From Deroplatys truncata (Eukaryota > Arthropoda > Insecta > Mantodea > Mantidae): a stretch of 64,000 nucleotides of DNA. A program made the translations under genes and the position numbers. Shown piece by piece: positions 46,465 through 57,703 of the stretch. The notes under the pieces are model-generated. The model saw nothing but the letters and a program-made list of their open reading frames with translations, was not told where the DNA came from and ran no database searches. The stretch lies in contig CM060978.1 in the NCBI GenBank assembly GCA_030765065.1, positions 112,015,692 through 112,079,691 of the forward strand, in the 5' to 3' direction. Position 1 is the stretch's first letter; every line of letters begins with the position of its first letter.

Positions 46465-47990
46465 GAATGAAGACCCCTAGCAGCGGTATGTTGGAACATG
46501 GAAAGATTATTGGACAAAACCAACAAAGGTGAAATTATGGAAACACTGAGACTAGGTGGTGTGGTAGCAGTGGTAGAAACATGGTTAACTAAAGTACTGA
46601 GATAAATCTGTTTGTTTTGGAAGAAATGGTGAGGAAAAGAGAGGGTTTCAGGAAGGATTGGCATGTTTGTGAAGAAGGATAGAAAGTTTGTGGCAAAAGA
46701 AGAAAAGTGTATAGGTTCAGATAAAGTGTTGTGGATTGTGTTATATAATGTGTAAGAGAGAACCAAAACATAGATATAGGAATGGTATTCAAACCTGCCA
46801 GGGGTTTCAGATTTTTATTATTCAAACTTATACAAAGAGTTAGAAAGCAACATTGAGAGTTTAAAGCCAAACTAAAATGTGGTAGATTTCATGATGGTGG
46901 AAGATTTTAATGCAAGGGTAGAGGAAGAACCATTAAATGCAATTCAAAGTGAATGTGAACGAAAAAATGGAAATCAACTTATGCAAAGATATAACAGAGA
47001 CAAGACAAGTAACAGAGAAGGCATGAAACTGTTAAAATGTAAATAATCTAACAATGTGTAATGGTTAAAAGGATTAGATAAGTGTGGAGAATTTACTTAG
47101 ATTAATAAAAATGGTCTAAGTGTGATTGATTACTTGTGTCTAAGTAATTTAAATAATGATCTCGTAGATTTTAAGCTTCTGATATTGCATTGAGTAGTTA
47201 CCATTTCCTTTATTAGCACAATTTCAAGCTGAAAGTAAAGTGAAAGAAGATTAGGGTATTAGTGATATTTTAGTGCAGGAAAGAAACCTAAAAAATTTAG
47301 GTGGTGACTAGTGGAAAGGGAATCCTTCTATAAGAATTTAGATTCAGAGAAAAATAGAAATTTAGAATTTGGAATTGTACAATTAATTGGAAAAGGAAAG
47401 CCTAATGAAACAATGGCACAGTTAGAAGAAGGGGGATTGAAATATCAGGATTTAAAATTAAAGTGAGGGAGCAGATGACAGATAGACAAAGTGACTGGCA
47501 TGTTGAAGAGTTTCTTGGCAAAGAAAAGGGTAGAAAGAGAGCTAAGGAGGTGAGAACAAACAGAAGAGATTCATGAAAAAGAACAATTGTTAATAGAAAT
47601 ATGGGGATTTAAGTATCTAAATTGAGGCAAAAAAGAAAGATCATAGTGATAGAATTGGAAACCAGATTTATAAAGCAGCAATTGAAGAAGACAGTAATTG
47701 AATATGGAAATTATGAAAAGGGTACCTAGTAGAGGGAAGTCTAAGAGCAGTGGAATTGGACCCATTAGGTGGAGGGTTTATTTTAAGGAATTATTCTGGG
47801 GAAATAATTGTATAATGAAGGTAGGAAAACTAGGGGCGTTTAATAATAATGTGGAAGATTTAGACTATGAAATAATTCTTAATGTGGTAACTAAACGGAT
47901 CACTAAATTAAAAAACAACAAAACCTGTGGAATAGATGGCATACCAAGGGAATTTTGGAAGATAAGATAGGAAGATGATGGGAAAAGAAG
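46465..47990 (+). pseudogene. LINE fragment: endonuclease and RT N-terminus
   Basis: The same LINE type as 5510-7435 by the endonuclease text: VVAVVETWL (46566), SDFYYSNLYKELESNIESLK (46808-46867), VDFMMVEDFNARVEEEP (46882-46932, with the DFNAR motif intact here), GLSVIDYL (47115-47138). Downstream the frame 47698-47970 includes RWRVYFKELF and ITKLKNNKTCGIDGIPREFWK, the RT N-terminal motif before F-W-K. Then it stops at about 47990. The rest of RT is absent; what follows is unrelated sequence and a different LINE. Confidence 0.75.
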
Positions 47991-48121
47991 TATTACTTGT
48001 AAAACTGTTTAACATACTGTGATCAGTTTCCACTGAACTTCACTAAGTTTTCATTGTCACTTCACTAATGTGATCTAGTTCTATTTTCCCTGACACTTCA
48101 CTTGTCATCATGATGTAGCTA

Positions 48122-49255
48122 CATAATGAATTATGCAAACAACACTCTGTGATTTTAAACAAAGCATTTGGCTTTGTGCAACATGACATTATCTGTAAGA
48201 AATGGAAAGATATGGAATAAAAGTTCAGTCCTTAAATGTATTTAGATCATACTTAAAGGATCGAAGGCAGAAAATTGTAATAAGTGGTAAAGAGTCTCAG
48301 GTTGTTGGAGCAGACATTGGTGTACCACAGGGTTTGGTATTGGGACCAATTTTATTTTTGATAATGATAAATGATGTACAAAAATCACTCTTATGGTTGC
48401 ACATGCAGATGATATAACTTTACTTAGCATAAATAAAGATTTAGAATTACTTGCTCAGTCAGTTAATTCAAACATACAAGTGAACTTATGATTTGATCAA
48501 GACAGCTTTTACATGAATAAAATCGAAACATAGAACACATTGTTTTAAAAATAATTAATACAGTTTGAGAGAGTTAAACTGCTTGGGATAAACAATGACA
48601 ACAGCCTCTCTTGGAATGAAAACTCACTTTGACTTTCTTTGTAGTAAATTATCATGCGCAATATTTGTGTTAGCAAATCTTAACAAATTAGTATCAAAAG
48701 AATACGCAAGGGTAGCTTATTTTTCATTTTTTCAGTGTTTATGGATATGACTTAATACTATGGGGAAGCAGTCCAAGAGTATCTGAAGTACTTATCATTC
48801 AAGAAAAGGTTATAAGAGCCTCTGTTTAAGAAAACGGCAATTCCCACAGTTTTAAATAAATATGTATAAAATATGATGTTTTAGTTTATATTAAAAGAAT
48901 GCACATATCTATACAAAAAGAAATGATATAGACATGTTCCAAACAAAAACAGTAATAAAATAGAAATCCCGTATCAGAGACTATGCAGAATGGCTAATTA
49001 TTAAGAGTCATAAGAGTGCGACTACACAGTAGTTTTCCCATTGAAATAAGAAATTATAGTGCTAATACATTCAAAGATAAAATATATAAATGGCTATTAG
49101 AAAACCCATTACATAGTCTACAGGAATTCAAAGATGAAATGTGTAATATCTCCTGAATATTATTTTGAGTGCATAACTTTTAAGCAAATAATTTTAAGCT
49201 CTTTTCAGGATATAAGACAAAGTCTGTTGTAATTTTACATAATTACCTAAGGACC

Positions 49256-49303
<48 letters not shown>

Positions 49304-49305
49304 GT
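48122..49305 (+). pseudogene. LINE RT fragment with (TAA)n tail
   Basis: Reads AFGFVQHDIICKK (48160-48198), VFRSYLKDRRQKIVISGK (48239-48292), VGADIGVPQGLVLGPILFLIMIND (48304-48375), HADDITLLSINKDL (48402-48445; the box is H-ADD instead of Y-ADD), then decayed tail text down to YRNSK (49125). It ends in AATAATAAT... (49255-49302). A different subfamily from 44565-45980. Confidence 0.75.
49255..49302. repeat. (TAA)n tail or microsatellite
   Basis: About 15 units of ATA/TAA directly after the LINE 3' end, most likely the insertion's tail. Confidence 0.85.
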
Positions 49306-50121
49306 TATTGTTGTTGTTCCCATCATCATCATCATTAAGCCTGAGAGGGGTGTAACTTATGGATGATAGACTACAGTTGTACCATTAAGTGCGTAATTAA
49401 TTGTATCTTAATCATAGTAAGTTAGAACGAAACCACAGCTTCCAAACATAAGCTAGAAGAACTGCTGCTTATAACTTGTGGAAGGCATCCACAAGGGTGA
49501 AGGGTTTCAGAGATTATTTGAGCGCTTCATACCATGCTTCTGGCTTAGCAACATTAGAAGTGTACATTAAAATGAAAAAAAAACTTATGCAAAGATACCA
49601 AATTAGTGGTAGCTGCTCATTTTTATAAAACAAACCACAATATCAACAACGAAATTAAACTTTTAAAAACCAAGACAAACATTCAAGTATTAGTTGTGTG
49701 GGAGAAGATTTTCATGAATAAGCATGAAGAACAGGTGATGAATTTTGAAATTCCCACATAAGTAAAACCTTATGCCACATTATTTAAACTAGGGAAACTC
49801 TACCTAGTCATGAGGGTCTTGGATGTTGAACCAGTCAACAGCAGCTGACAATGTAGGCAAGAGCCTGTAAGAATTATGCCGCATAAAAGTATGCTGAGTG
49901 AACTAATATGAGTGTTTAGTCAATTTAATCCTCATTTAAGTATAATAAGTAGGTAGGTAACTTATTAACTGTAATTTTCTCAAATGTACTTCAAATAGTA
50001 CAGTGGATGGATTCATCTGTATTAACATTAAATATGTTACAGTGTATTTCACATAAATATAATCAAACTGTTAAAAAAGTCAATAATACCCTTGGATAAT
50101 ATTAATTGCAGTTTACAGTAC
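49306..50121 (-). other. Host-gene intron next to exon 1, unassigned
   Basis: CATCATCATCATTAAG at 49323 is a small trinucleotide run. Fragments of plus-strand text (49440-49760) look like worn coding sequence of a retroelement but I cannot name it. Confidence 0.4.
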
Positions 50122-50209
50122 CTAGATTTTCCTCTTCTTCCATGCCATGCACATCTGGTACAGGGTAGGGAAGTCTCTCTATTTTACAGGTGTCATCAAT
50201 GTTATAGGT
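50122..50209 (-). CDS. Host gene exon 1 of the recognised chain
   Basis: A strong acceptor (TTCTTTTTTTCCTTTTAG, 50210-50227) and donor CTAG|GTACTG (50121-50116) on the minus strand. 88 bp. The only frame without stops reads TYNIDDTCKIERLPYPVPDVHGMEEEENL, starting on a codon boundary and ending in phase 1, which joins exon 2 correctly. It is not the gene's first exon: it starts at an acceptor, and further exons must lie beyond 50209, where LTR element B now occupies 4.2 kb. The protein is not recognised. Confidence 0.7.
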
Positions 50210-50470
50210 CTAAAAGGAAAAAAAGAAAAGCTTTATATTTGTATAATCTATTTAGCTTTCCATTAAACTACTGAACAATAACCTTCATTTGTCTTCATCA
50301 CGGCAGAGTTTAAAGCTCTTAAATAGTGATTTGGTTTTCTACAGAAGCAATATTAAAAGTTTATACTATTAGCAATATGTACCTTAGAGAGAAATAACAC
50401 CTAAAATAATGCATGTTTATGACATCCTCCCCTCCATTATAAGCACGTTTATAGCCAGACTAATGAAATC

Positions 50471-51419
50471 TGATACGGTAATTTGTATCACAAATTACTC
50501 AGATGTAATTAATGATAGTAATATGAATATGTATTTTTATGTGACATTGATTTCAGAGGTTTATTAATTGTAATTATTATTGGTAAATAATAATATACAG
50601 CTTTACTGAAACTGTCAACAATAACGCAATAATGCAGCAAGGGGGTGAGTTGTTTATCATTACCGGGAACCAGGAAGTTACGTAATGTTTCGCGCCTTTT
50701 CCGTTTAGAAGCTTCTCGAACATTTCCTAAAGCAATATGTATTAGTGGTTTTCATTGGATATTAAAATAGACGCTAATGTTGGCGCGTTTTATTAGCCAA
50801 TAGCAGTTCATTTATAATCTTTAGGCGTATCTTGATGCAGGCCTATAAATAGTGTAGGTTCAAGGGAGCGTTCCCCCCAGTTCTACAAAATTCTCCGTAC
50901 TCTCCACGTCGGTCTCTCAGTTCATTTATTTCGCCAAGTTACGCGCAGCAGAATTACGAGAATCTAAATTATTATAAAGTTAATTCTACACAAAGTTGAA
51001 GTATGCAAGTTAAAAGTGATAAGTAAGAAGTTATTAAAAACAGTTTCAGTTTGGCGAGTATCCAGATTCATATGTAAAAAGTGTTAGTGAACGTGTTCGA
51101 TAATAAAAGTTATAAAACCAATTTCTTCATCAGTATCATTTCTGGATAAAAGATTCCTTTCCGATTCACACCCTGCAAGAGATACAAGTTCTACCAAGAT
51201 AAGATGATAGCTAGCCGGAGGACAATATACATAACCTTAAATTCTTTCAGAAACTAATTGATACAAATTGCTACGCCAGAGGGAGCTACGAACCAAACAA
51301 GGAGTGACGTCACAAGATGGCAACGCGTGAAGTAAAAACACATATTTGCTCTCGCAAATTGGCTTCCAAACGCGGAGCTACAATTAATGTTAAATAATTA
51401 CAACATTAATACCACACCA
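50471..51419 (+). repeat. 5' LTR of element B
   Basis: 949 bp. TATAAATA at 50843-50850 and AATAAA near 51102. It lacks the long TCAGTCAGT start region of A; here CAGTTCTACA (50879) and CTCTCAGTTC (50912) replace it. Its U5 carries a worn primer-site-like word (TTGGCTTCCAAACGCGGAGC, 51359-51378). Confidence 0.9.
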
Positions 51420-51422
51420 TAT

Positions 51423-51552
51423 TGGCGCCCAACGTGGGGCTCGACAACAAAAAGACATTACGTAAAGCAAGTTCTCTCGCAAATATGCGTAAAGTAAACA
51501 CACAACATTAATACCGCACCATATTGGCGCCCAACGTGGGGCGAAGTGACCA
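51423..51552 (+). promoter_or_regulatory. Two tandem primer-binding sites, tRNA-Lys type
   Basis: TGGCGCCCAACGTGGGGC is present at 51423-51440 and again at 51535-51552, 112 bp apart, each preceded by an LTR-end-like ACATTAATACC.CACCATAT. A duplication of the LTR-end/primer junction is the simplest cause. Confidence 0.9.
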
Positions 51553-51874
51553 GGAAAGGAAAACGATGACCAGGAATGAAGCAGAGTAACCAGGAATGCA
51601 ACGGTGAAATGATCTACAAGACGCAGATTCCAGAAACAAAAGGAACGACAGACTATACGGATGATTGGACATCGTAATTCCGAGATTACGAGGCAACAAG
51701 GAATTCAACTACAAAAACATCGAGACGACGTAGATTCATCACAACACAACGCAGAAGCGACATACAAATCTAGGAGAATGGGGCAGAACGCTGGACATCA
51801 AAGTAACAGCAACGGACAGCATCAATAAGGTTAGAGTATCTTAATTTTTTTTTAGAAAAAAAAAGGATAAATAA

Positions 51875-52927
51875 ATGTTAATGAGGAGTGGTAGGATTAA
51901 AAAAACAATGGCTACCAATAATACAGAAGAAATAATTATGGAGGGAGATAATGTAACAGTTAGTTGTAATTCAATACAGGTTACAGGAAATAGCCCAGAC
52001 TTTTTAGGATTTGAAGATGAAAATGTTAGTGTAGAAAGTGAGAATAGAATAGCAGGAAATGTTAATCTTGATACTATTATGATTATGGAAATGCTGAGAA
52101 ATATGAGAGCAGATATGAAAAAGACTAATGAGAATATGGAAGAATTAAGGGAAGATCTTAGTAAGAAAATAGATCAAAACAGGGAATATCTTAGTAAGAA
52201 ATTAGATCAAGAAAGGGAAGAGATAAAAAAAAGCAGGGAAATATTGAAAGATATGGAAAAGAATAATAGGGAATTAAGGGAAGATATTGGTAGGAGTAAT
52301 GAGATATTAGAGCAAAAAGTAGATAAAAGCAGGGAAGAAATTGAAAAGAAAGTTACGAAGTTAGATAGTAGTATGCCAAAAAAGAGTGATGAAAAGGAAG
52401 TAATAGCAAGTGAGACAGGAGAAATTTCAAAGAAAATGCTAGACATGAGCATGGAAGTAGGTAACAAAGAAAGTGAGGTTAATACTAAAAGTGAGGTTAA
52501 TGTAGAATGTACAGAGTTAGGAAGTCAAATGAGTAGTATTTCAAGTGAGCTATGAGAGACAAAAGAGGTTATGAATGTAGATGTAAATGAGGCGCAAGTT
52601 AATTTCAGAGGGGAAATATCAGAAATACAGAATGAGACAGTAATGCAAAGAAATAAATTGTACCAAGATGTTCAAAATGAAAACTCCAGTCCAGTACAGT
52701 TTAGTACAGATTTGTCAGAGTATTCTCAGATTAAAATGAGAGTAGAAGAATTGAAAATGAAAGTTGTTAAAAGATGTGTAGTTCAAGAAACTGTAGATTG
52801 TTTTCAAATGTTATCAGGGAACGAAATTTCAAATGAATACAAGAGGTTATTCATGAACAAAAATTTGAAGGTTAGGTTACGGCTACGAGTAATGTATAGC
52901 CACACGCAATTTGATCCAGGAGGGTAA
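51875..52927 (+). pseudogene. Coiled-coil ORF of element B (one nonsense codon)
   Basis: One continuous frame except for a TGA at 52553-52555. Compared with copy C the codon is a one-base change from AGA. Residues 1-226 start MLMRSGRIKKTMATNNTEE, and the part after the stop runs to DPGG at 52924. The coiled-coil region (about residues 70-170) is longer than in A and C: it has extra units such as EDLSKKIDQNREYLSKKLDQ and EIKKSREILKDMEKNNREL. The C-terminal module (SEYSQIKMRVEELKMKVVKRC... to FMNKNLKV) is nearly identical to A and C. No nucleic-acid-binding knuckle or enzyme motif. The upstream ATG (51875) is preferred because C has the same basic leader RSGRIKK. Confidence 0.75.
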
Positions 52928-53618
52928 ATAGCAATGAGATGTAAAGTAAATGCTGGATAGTTAAAGATGACTTGCAGAGAAATGTATTGGAACGTAAGAG
53001 GGTTAATTATTTATATATGTCATTTGAAAAGAGAAATAAATAAAAAAAAAAAAAAAAAAAAATTTAAATTTTTAGTAACTGTAACAGTATTTGAAAATTA
53101 AGAATGCAAAAATTGAAACTTAATATGATATTAAAGTAAAGTATATAAATACTATTCCAAGAGTATTGTTAAAATAAAATTCAGAATAACAAAAAAAATT
53201 GGTAAATATAATTAAAAACAAATATTTATGTAGTAAATAGAACATGTGAAACAGTGCCTAGATTTAAGAGATGTAAATATTTGTGTAGAGGGTGAATATT
53301 TTGGTAAATATGTGTAATAATTAAAAAAATCTTAAATGTATAAATTTTTGTCAACAACTTAAGAGAGTAAACAATTTTGAAACAGTGATTAAATAATTTA
53401 GGGTAAAGTATTTGCTATAAAAAATTTGTGATGTCAGATGAATACCTAAATTAATTAAACCAGAGCCAGTAAGTAGTGGCGAGATAAAACATATGTTGTG
53501 TGTTAAATGCGTGTGAAGTGTTAAGTGAAAGTGATAGCGTGTGTTCCAAGATTTAGGAGACTAAAAACACAATTATAAAATTTCTAAACAAGTTATAAAT
53601 ATTTATAATTATGTTTCT
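52928..53618 (+). other. AT-rich non-coding 3' part of element B
   Basis: Same conserved blocks as in A and C (CCAGAGCCAGTAAGTAGTGG, 53460; GAAAGTGATAGCGTGTGTTC, 53526). No pol. Confidence 0.6.
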
Positions 53619-53629
53619 AGTGGGGCATA

Positions 53630-54713
53630 TGATACGGTAATTTGTATCACAAATTACTCAGATGTAATTAATGATAGTAATATGAATATGTATTTTTATG
53701 TGACATTGATTTCAGAGGTTTATTAATTGTAATTATTATTGGTAAATAATAATATACAGTTGATATTGTAATGAAAAGAAGCTAGAAACAGTGATGTGTA
53801 TTGAATTTATTTAAAGGTGAGTCAGAATTGTAACACTAACTTAAGTGATGTTAGTGTTACAATTCCGACTCACCTTTAAATAAATAATATACAGCTTTAC
53901 TGAAACTGTCAACAATAACGCAATAATGCAGCAAGGGGGTGAGTTGTTTATCATTACCGGGAACCAGGAAGTTACGTAATGTTTCGCGCCTTTTCCGTTT
54001 AGAAGCTTCTCGAACATTTCCTAAAGCAATATGTATTAGTGGTTTTCATTGGATATTAAAATAGACGCTAATGTTGGCGCGTTTTATTAGCCAATAGCAG
54101 TTCATTTATAATCTTTAGGCATATCTTGATGCAGGCCTATAAATAGTGTAGGTTCAAGGGAGCGTTCCCCCCAGTTCTACAAAATTCTCCGTACTCTCCA
54201 CGTCGGTCTCTCAGTTCATTTATTTCGCCAAGTTACGCGCAGCAGAATTACGAGAATCTAAATTATTATAAAGTTAATTCTACACAAAGTTGAAGTATGC
54301 AAGTTAAAAGTGATAAGTAAGAAGTTATTAAAAACAGTTTCAGTTTGGCGAGTATCCAGATTCATATGTAAAAAGTGTTAGTGAACGTGTTCAATAATAA
54401 AAGTTATAAAACCAATTTCTTCATCAGTATCATTTCTGGATAAAAGATTCCTTTCTGATTCACACCCTGCAAGAGATACAAGTTCTACCAAGATAAGATG
54501 ATAGCTAGCCGGAGGACAATATACATAACCTTAAATTCTTTCAGAAACTAATTGATACAAATTGCTACGCCAGAGGGAGCTACGAACCAAACAAGGAGTG
54601 ACGTCACAAGATGGCAACGCGTGAAGTAAAAACACATATTTGCTCTCGCAAATTGGCTTCCAAACACGGAGCTACAATTAATGTTAAATAATTACAACAT
54701 TAATACCGCACCA
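53630..54713 (+). repeat. 3' LTR of element B, with an insertion
   Basis: Identical in plan to the 5' LTR but interrupted at 53760-53882 by the palindromic element and its 12-bp duplication. Because the other LTR is uninterrupted, the insertion came after element B had integrated. Confidence 0.9.
53760..53882 (+). mobile_element. Palindromic element, copy 3 (12-bp duplication)
   Basis: A 123-bp insert flanked by AATAATATACAG at 53748-53759 and 53883-53894. It contains the tail (GAAGCTAGAAACAGTGATGT, 53778-53797, reverse of the 14-kb copy) and a palindrome with arms TTTAAAGGTGAGTC...GTAACACTAAC (53811-53841 against 53849-53880). The hammerhead-bearing centre is missing, so it is an internally shortened version. 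The site can be read off from the intact 5' LTR, which proves the insertion boundaries. Confidence 0.9.
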
Positions 54714-55400
54714 TATCAACCACAAGTCTATCATACCTTCCACTCCATTATAAGCATGTGTATAGCTAGACTTATGAAAACAAACCTTGGTATTTTATCT
54801 ATGGAGCTGTCAGAAAATGCTTATTATTTCAAAACATTCTAGGATTTTCATGCAGAAACTTCATGAGAATTTAGCAATGTCTGAATTAAGACTTCTTTCA
54901 AGACACAAGGAACTGTTTCATTGTAACATCTCTTTTCATAGTTTGCTGCAACCAAGGGCTTGATTGTTTGTCTTTCACAATGACATACAGTTATAAATGG
55001 GATATATGTTAGAAAAATAGCATATAGCTAATCCTCTGTATATAAAATTACTAAAGCAGAAACTAATATAACAAGATTTATAAACTCTTCCCATTGTAAG
55101 TTGAATATATACTTCCCTCCACCTCCTTAGTAGAACCTTCAGAGTTTAATAAATGAGATAGGTTCACTTTTTGTATCTCCTTCACTGGCTATTTTAGTAC
55201 AATTTAAATTATTAGAAAATTTATGAATTTTATGGTAATAATTAATCTCTTGTGTTATTCTGCTTATGTATCCCATTAAATAATATTTTATTTACAACAG
55301 CAACATATCCATATTGGAAAGGTATCATACTAAAAATTTAATGTCATAGCCAATATTTGAAACCATAGGTTTTAGGCTTATTGATTGATTGTCAATAAAA
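54714..55400. other. Unassigned; contains a repeat of the left flank of element B
   Basis: CTCCATTATAAGCATGTGTATAGC (54744) closely resembles CTCCATTATAAGCACGTTTATAGC at 50432, left of the element. No gene seen otherwise. Confidence 0.5.
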
Positions 55401-55429
55401 AAAACTTCAAATCAAAATGTAATGAAACA

Positions 55430-56095
55430 AATAGCAATAGAAACAATACAGAAATGGTATCCAGAGCAGAATTGGCTGCATGTTTATGCACAAGGGTCAT
55501 AATGAAAAGAGAAACAGGAGCAGGAGCTGGATAACCTGTAAACTTTACTCCTTTTATATTTTACTGGAAAAGTTGACAACACATTATGATGGTGAAATAC
55601 AAACTATACTTACTGCTCCACAACAGCTATTTCTACATTTAAACTCTTTCAAAAATGCTGTAATTCTTTCTGACTCTAGCTCAGCTATGCTTGCTTTAAT
55701 ACAGAATTATTCAATCCAAGACAAAAGCGTTATGGAATGCAAAAACTGCATCAGAATTGTTAAAATGTTAAAGAAGAGCATCGTTGTACAATGGATTCCA
55801 GCTCATTGTGGTTTGGGAGGTAACAAGAAAGCTGACATATTAGCCAAAAAAAGGAACTTTAATAAAACAACAGAAGTTACATCATCTGCATTTTAAATCA
55901 ATAAAGCCCTTAATCAAACTAAAAATAAGAAATCATGTTGAAGAAGAAGAAGAAGAACAAACTAAAACCAAAAAATGGAAAACATTGCTAAAACCGAATA
56001 TTGTACTAGATAGCCCTTGATCAGATGCAGTTGCTTTATTTTGTCTAGAAACAGGTCAGGGCTCTTTGGCAGAACATCACAGAATAAATTTGCTC
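55430..56095 (+). pseudogene. LINE fragment: RNase H domain, Jockey-like
   Basis: Text from NWLHVYAQGS (55471) through YDGEIQTILTAPQQL (55585-55630), NAVILSDSSSAMLALIQN (55657-55710), IVVQWIPAHCGLGGNKKADILAKK (55780-55850) and, after a stop, RSDAVALFCLETGQGSLAEHHRI (56018-56085). These are the four conserved acidic/His segments of a LINE-encoded RNase H and the tail after it (normally FRLLTGHDCL..HL). The first Asp of the TDGS motif is changed to Gln. 5' truncated; the right side is cut by another LINE tail. Confidence 0.8.
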
Positions 56096-56100
56096 ACAGT

Positions 56101-56210
56101 GTATGTATGTATGTATTTATTGTGCTAAGAGTTTTACAAATTTGATTGTCTACTGCATTTTGACTCTGGTCACTTATTCAGTAGACAATCACTACAGTTT
56201 ATTTATTGCT
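56101..56210 (-). repeat. 5'-truncated LINE 3' end, copy 2
   Basis: Near-identical to 42738-42868 and the reverse complement of 58930-59040. Its tail side meets a (TGTA)n run (56098-56114). Confidence 0.8.
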
Positions 56211-56319
56211 TAAAACAGAAGAATTCAAAATAAGTAAATACTATTGGGAGGCATGAAAGCAAATGACGTTAAATCAAAAGTTTCAGAACATTTGATTACT
56301 ACTACTATCTTTGGCTTAT

Positions 56320-56622
56320 TGAGCCACCACTCTAACCATATGAGCTACCATGGCAACAATCTGACACAAAATTAAATTCTCCAACTGACATACATTTTTC
56401 CAGTAAGCACAAGGTGCTTTATGGTTTACATGAAAAAATGTGAGTTATTTGAAGAATTTAATATTTTTCTGGCATATTGCCATGGTAGCTCATATGATTA
56501 GAGTAGCAACACAGTAAGGTAAAGATCTGTGGTTCAAATCTCAGCTATGGCACTGAATTTCTTATTCTGATTCTATCTTTCCACTTTAGCCTACACATGA
56601 CAGGTGTGGATGAACAATTAAT
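56320..56622 (+). mobile_element. Foldback repeat with inverted tRNA-like units, copy 2
   Basis: The left unit (minus, 56354-56323) keeps the A-box half only; the right unit (plus, 56479-56551) keeps both boxes (GGTTCAAATC). The spacer TTAAATTCTCCAACTGACAT and the body ending GAACAATTAATT (56622) match copy 1 at 22786-23213. Confidence 0.7.
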
Positions 56623-56629
56623 TAAAATA

Positions 56630-56899
56630 TCTATATGCTAACAATTTTGCTACACATTATTTTCAAGGCAGGATATGATTCTTACTTTATTAGTTACCAT
56701 ACACAGATAATCTGAACCTGAATATTCTGTCTACATGTAGAGTCAGAGGTCAAAATAGTCATGACATTCTATCTAATCTATCTAGCAATTTTGCACATAA
56801 ACATAAAAATCAGAAAATCATTAGTCTATAAAATATGTTAAATACAGAAATGGCTCAAAACCTGGTTGAGCATGATTTTTCAAGTCTGATACAGCTGAT
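56630..56899. other. Unassigned sequence
   Basis: No supported feature. Confidence 0.35.
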
Positions 56900-57039
56900 T
56901 ATCTTCAGTTGGTGTAGGTATATAATTTCTACACATAAATAATCTTTTTAATTGAAAGGTATATTTTCCCTTAAAACAAGCTTCTGCTCTCAGATGTGAA
57001 ATTAAGCAGTCTAACAGAGGCTCAGTAGTCTCTCTAGTG

Positions 57040-57690
57040 ACTGATAATTTGAAAGAGGTTAAAGTTATAGCAGAAGACACATTAATTTCATTTCATGTGA
57101 AAGCTTTATTCCCAAGCATTCCCTCTGATAATCTTTTACTTCTACTCAGTAAATGGCTAACAGATATAGAGACCTCAAAAGATTAAATAGGTGACTACTA
57201 AATTCTCACCAAACTCTGCATTAACCAGAATTTTACCAGAACTGGTTTACCAGTTCAACCGAATTTTTGTAAACAGATTTCAGGTTTGACCATGGGAAAT
57301 CTTCTTTCACCTTTCCTGGTCTATGTATTCATCAGCTATTCCGAAATACATGTTACTAAATCCGTTCCATGAATATACAAAATATGGTTTTCAGATATAT
57401 CAATGACATCATTGTGATAATACCATCCAAATTCATAGAAGATGCTTTGAAGCTCTTAAATTTGCAAGGCCAATCTATACACTTTACTACTAAAACAAAA
57501 AAGTTAGGCTTCTAGCATTCTTGGATTTAAAAATCATAAGAGAACAAAATAATGCAACTTTTGACATATATTAGAAACCATCACATACAGATAACTACTA
57601 TATCAATAAAAAAAAATTCAATCTGAAATCACCTCAACAAGTCATTTTCAAGAGCCTAACATAATGACTAATCAACATCCTCCATCTATT
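57040..57690 (+). pseudogene. Penelope-like reverse transcriptase (decayed)
   Basis: Readable motifs in order: ISFHVKALFPSIPSDNLL (57086-57140), which corresponds to the Asp-containing palm motif although the Asp is lost; CINQNFTRTGLPVQPNFCKQISGLTMGNLLSPFLVYVFI (57216-57335), in which GLTMGNLLSP is the Penelope-type version of motif 4; FSRYINDIIVIIPS (57388-57430), where the catalytic box is YIND instead of YVDD; and KPSHTDNYYI (57578-57606). The set is specific for the Penelope-like RT group. Shifts and stops break it and the catalytic Asp is altered, so no activity is expected. Confidence 0.75.
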
Positions 57691-57703
57691 TTTACTCCTA
57701 AAT

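Larger units (their letters stand above)
50471..54713 (+). mobile_element. LTR retrotransposon B, non-autonomous, full length
   Basis: LTRs 50471-51419 (949 bp) and 53630-54713 (1084 bp; 949 bp without its 135-bp insertion and duplication). Ends TGATACGG... and ...CACCA. Left and right flanks AATC and TATC match in three of four bases, so the target duplication is weak. I count about five substitutions between the LTRs. It has two tandem perfect tRNA-Lys primer sites, the coiled-coil ORF with one nonsense codon, and no pol. It probably lies in an intron of the host gene whose exons are at 39-50 kb. Confidence 0.9.
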
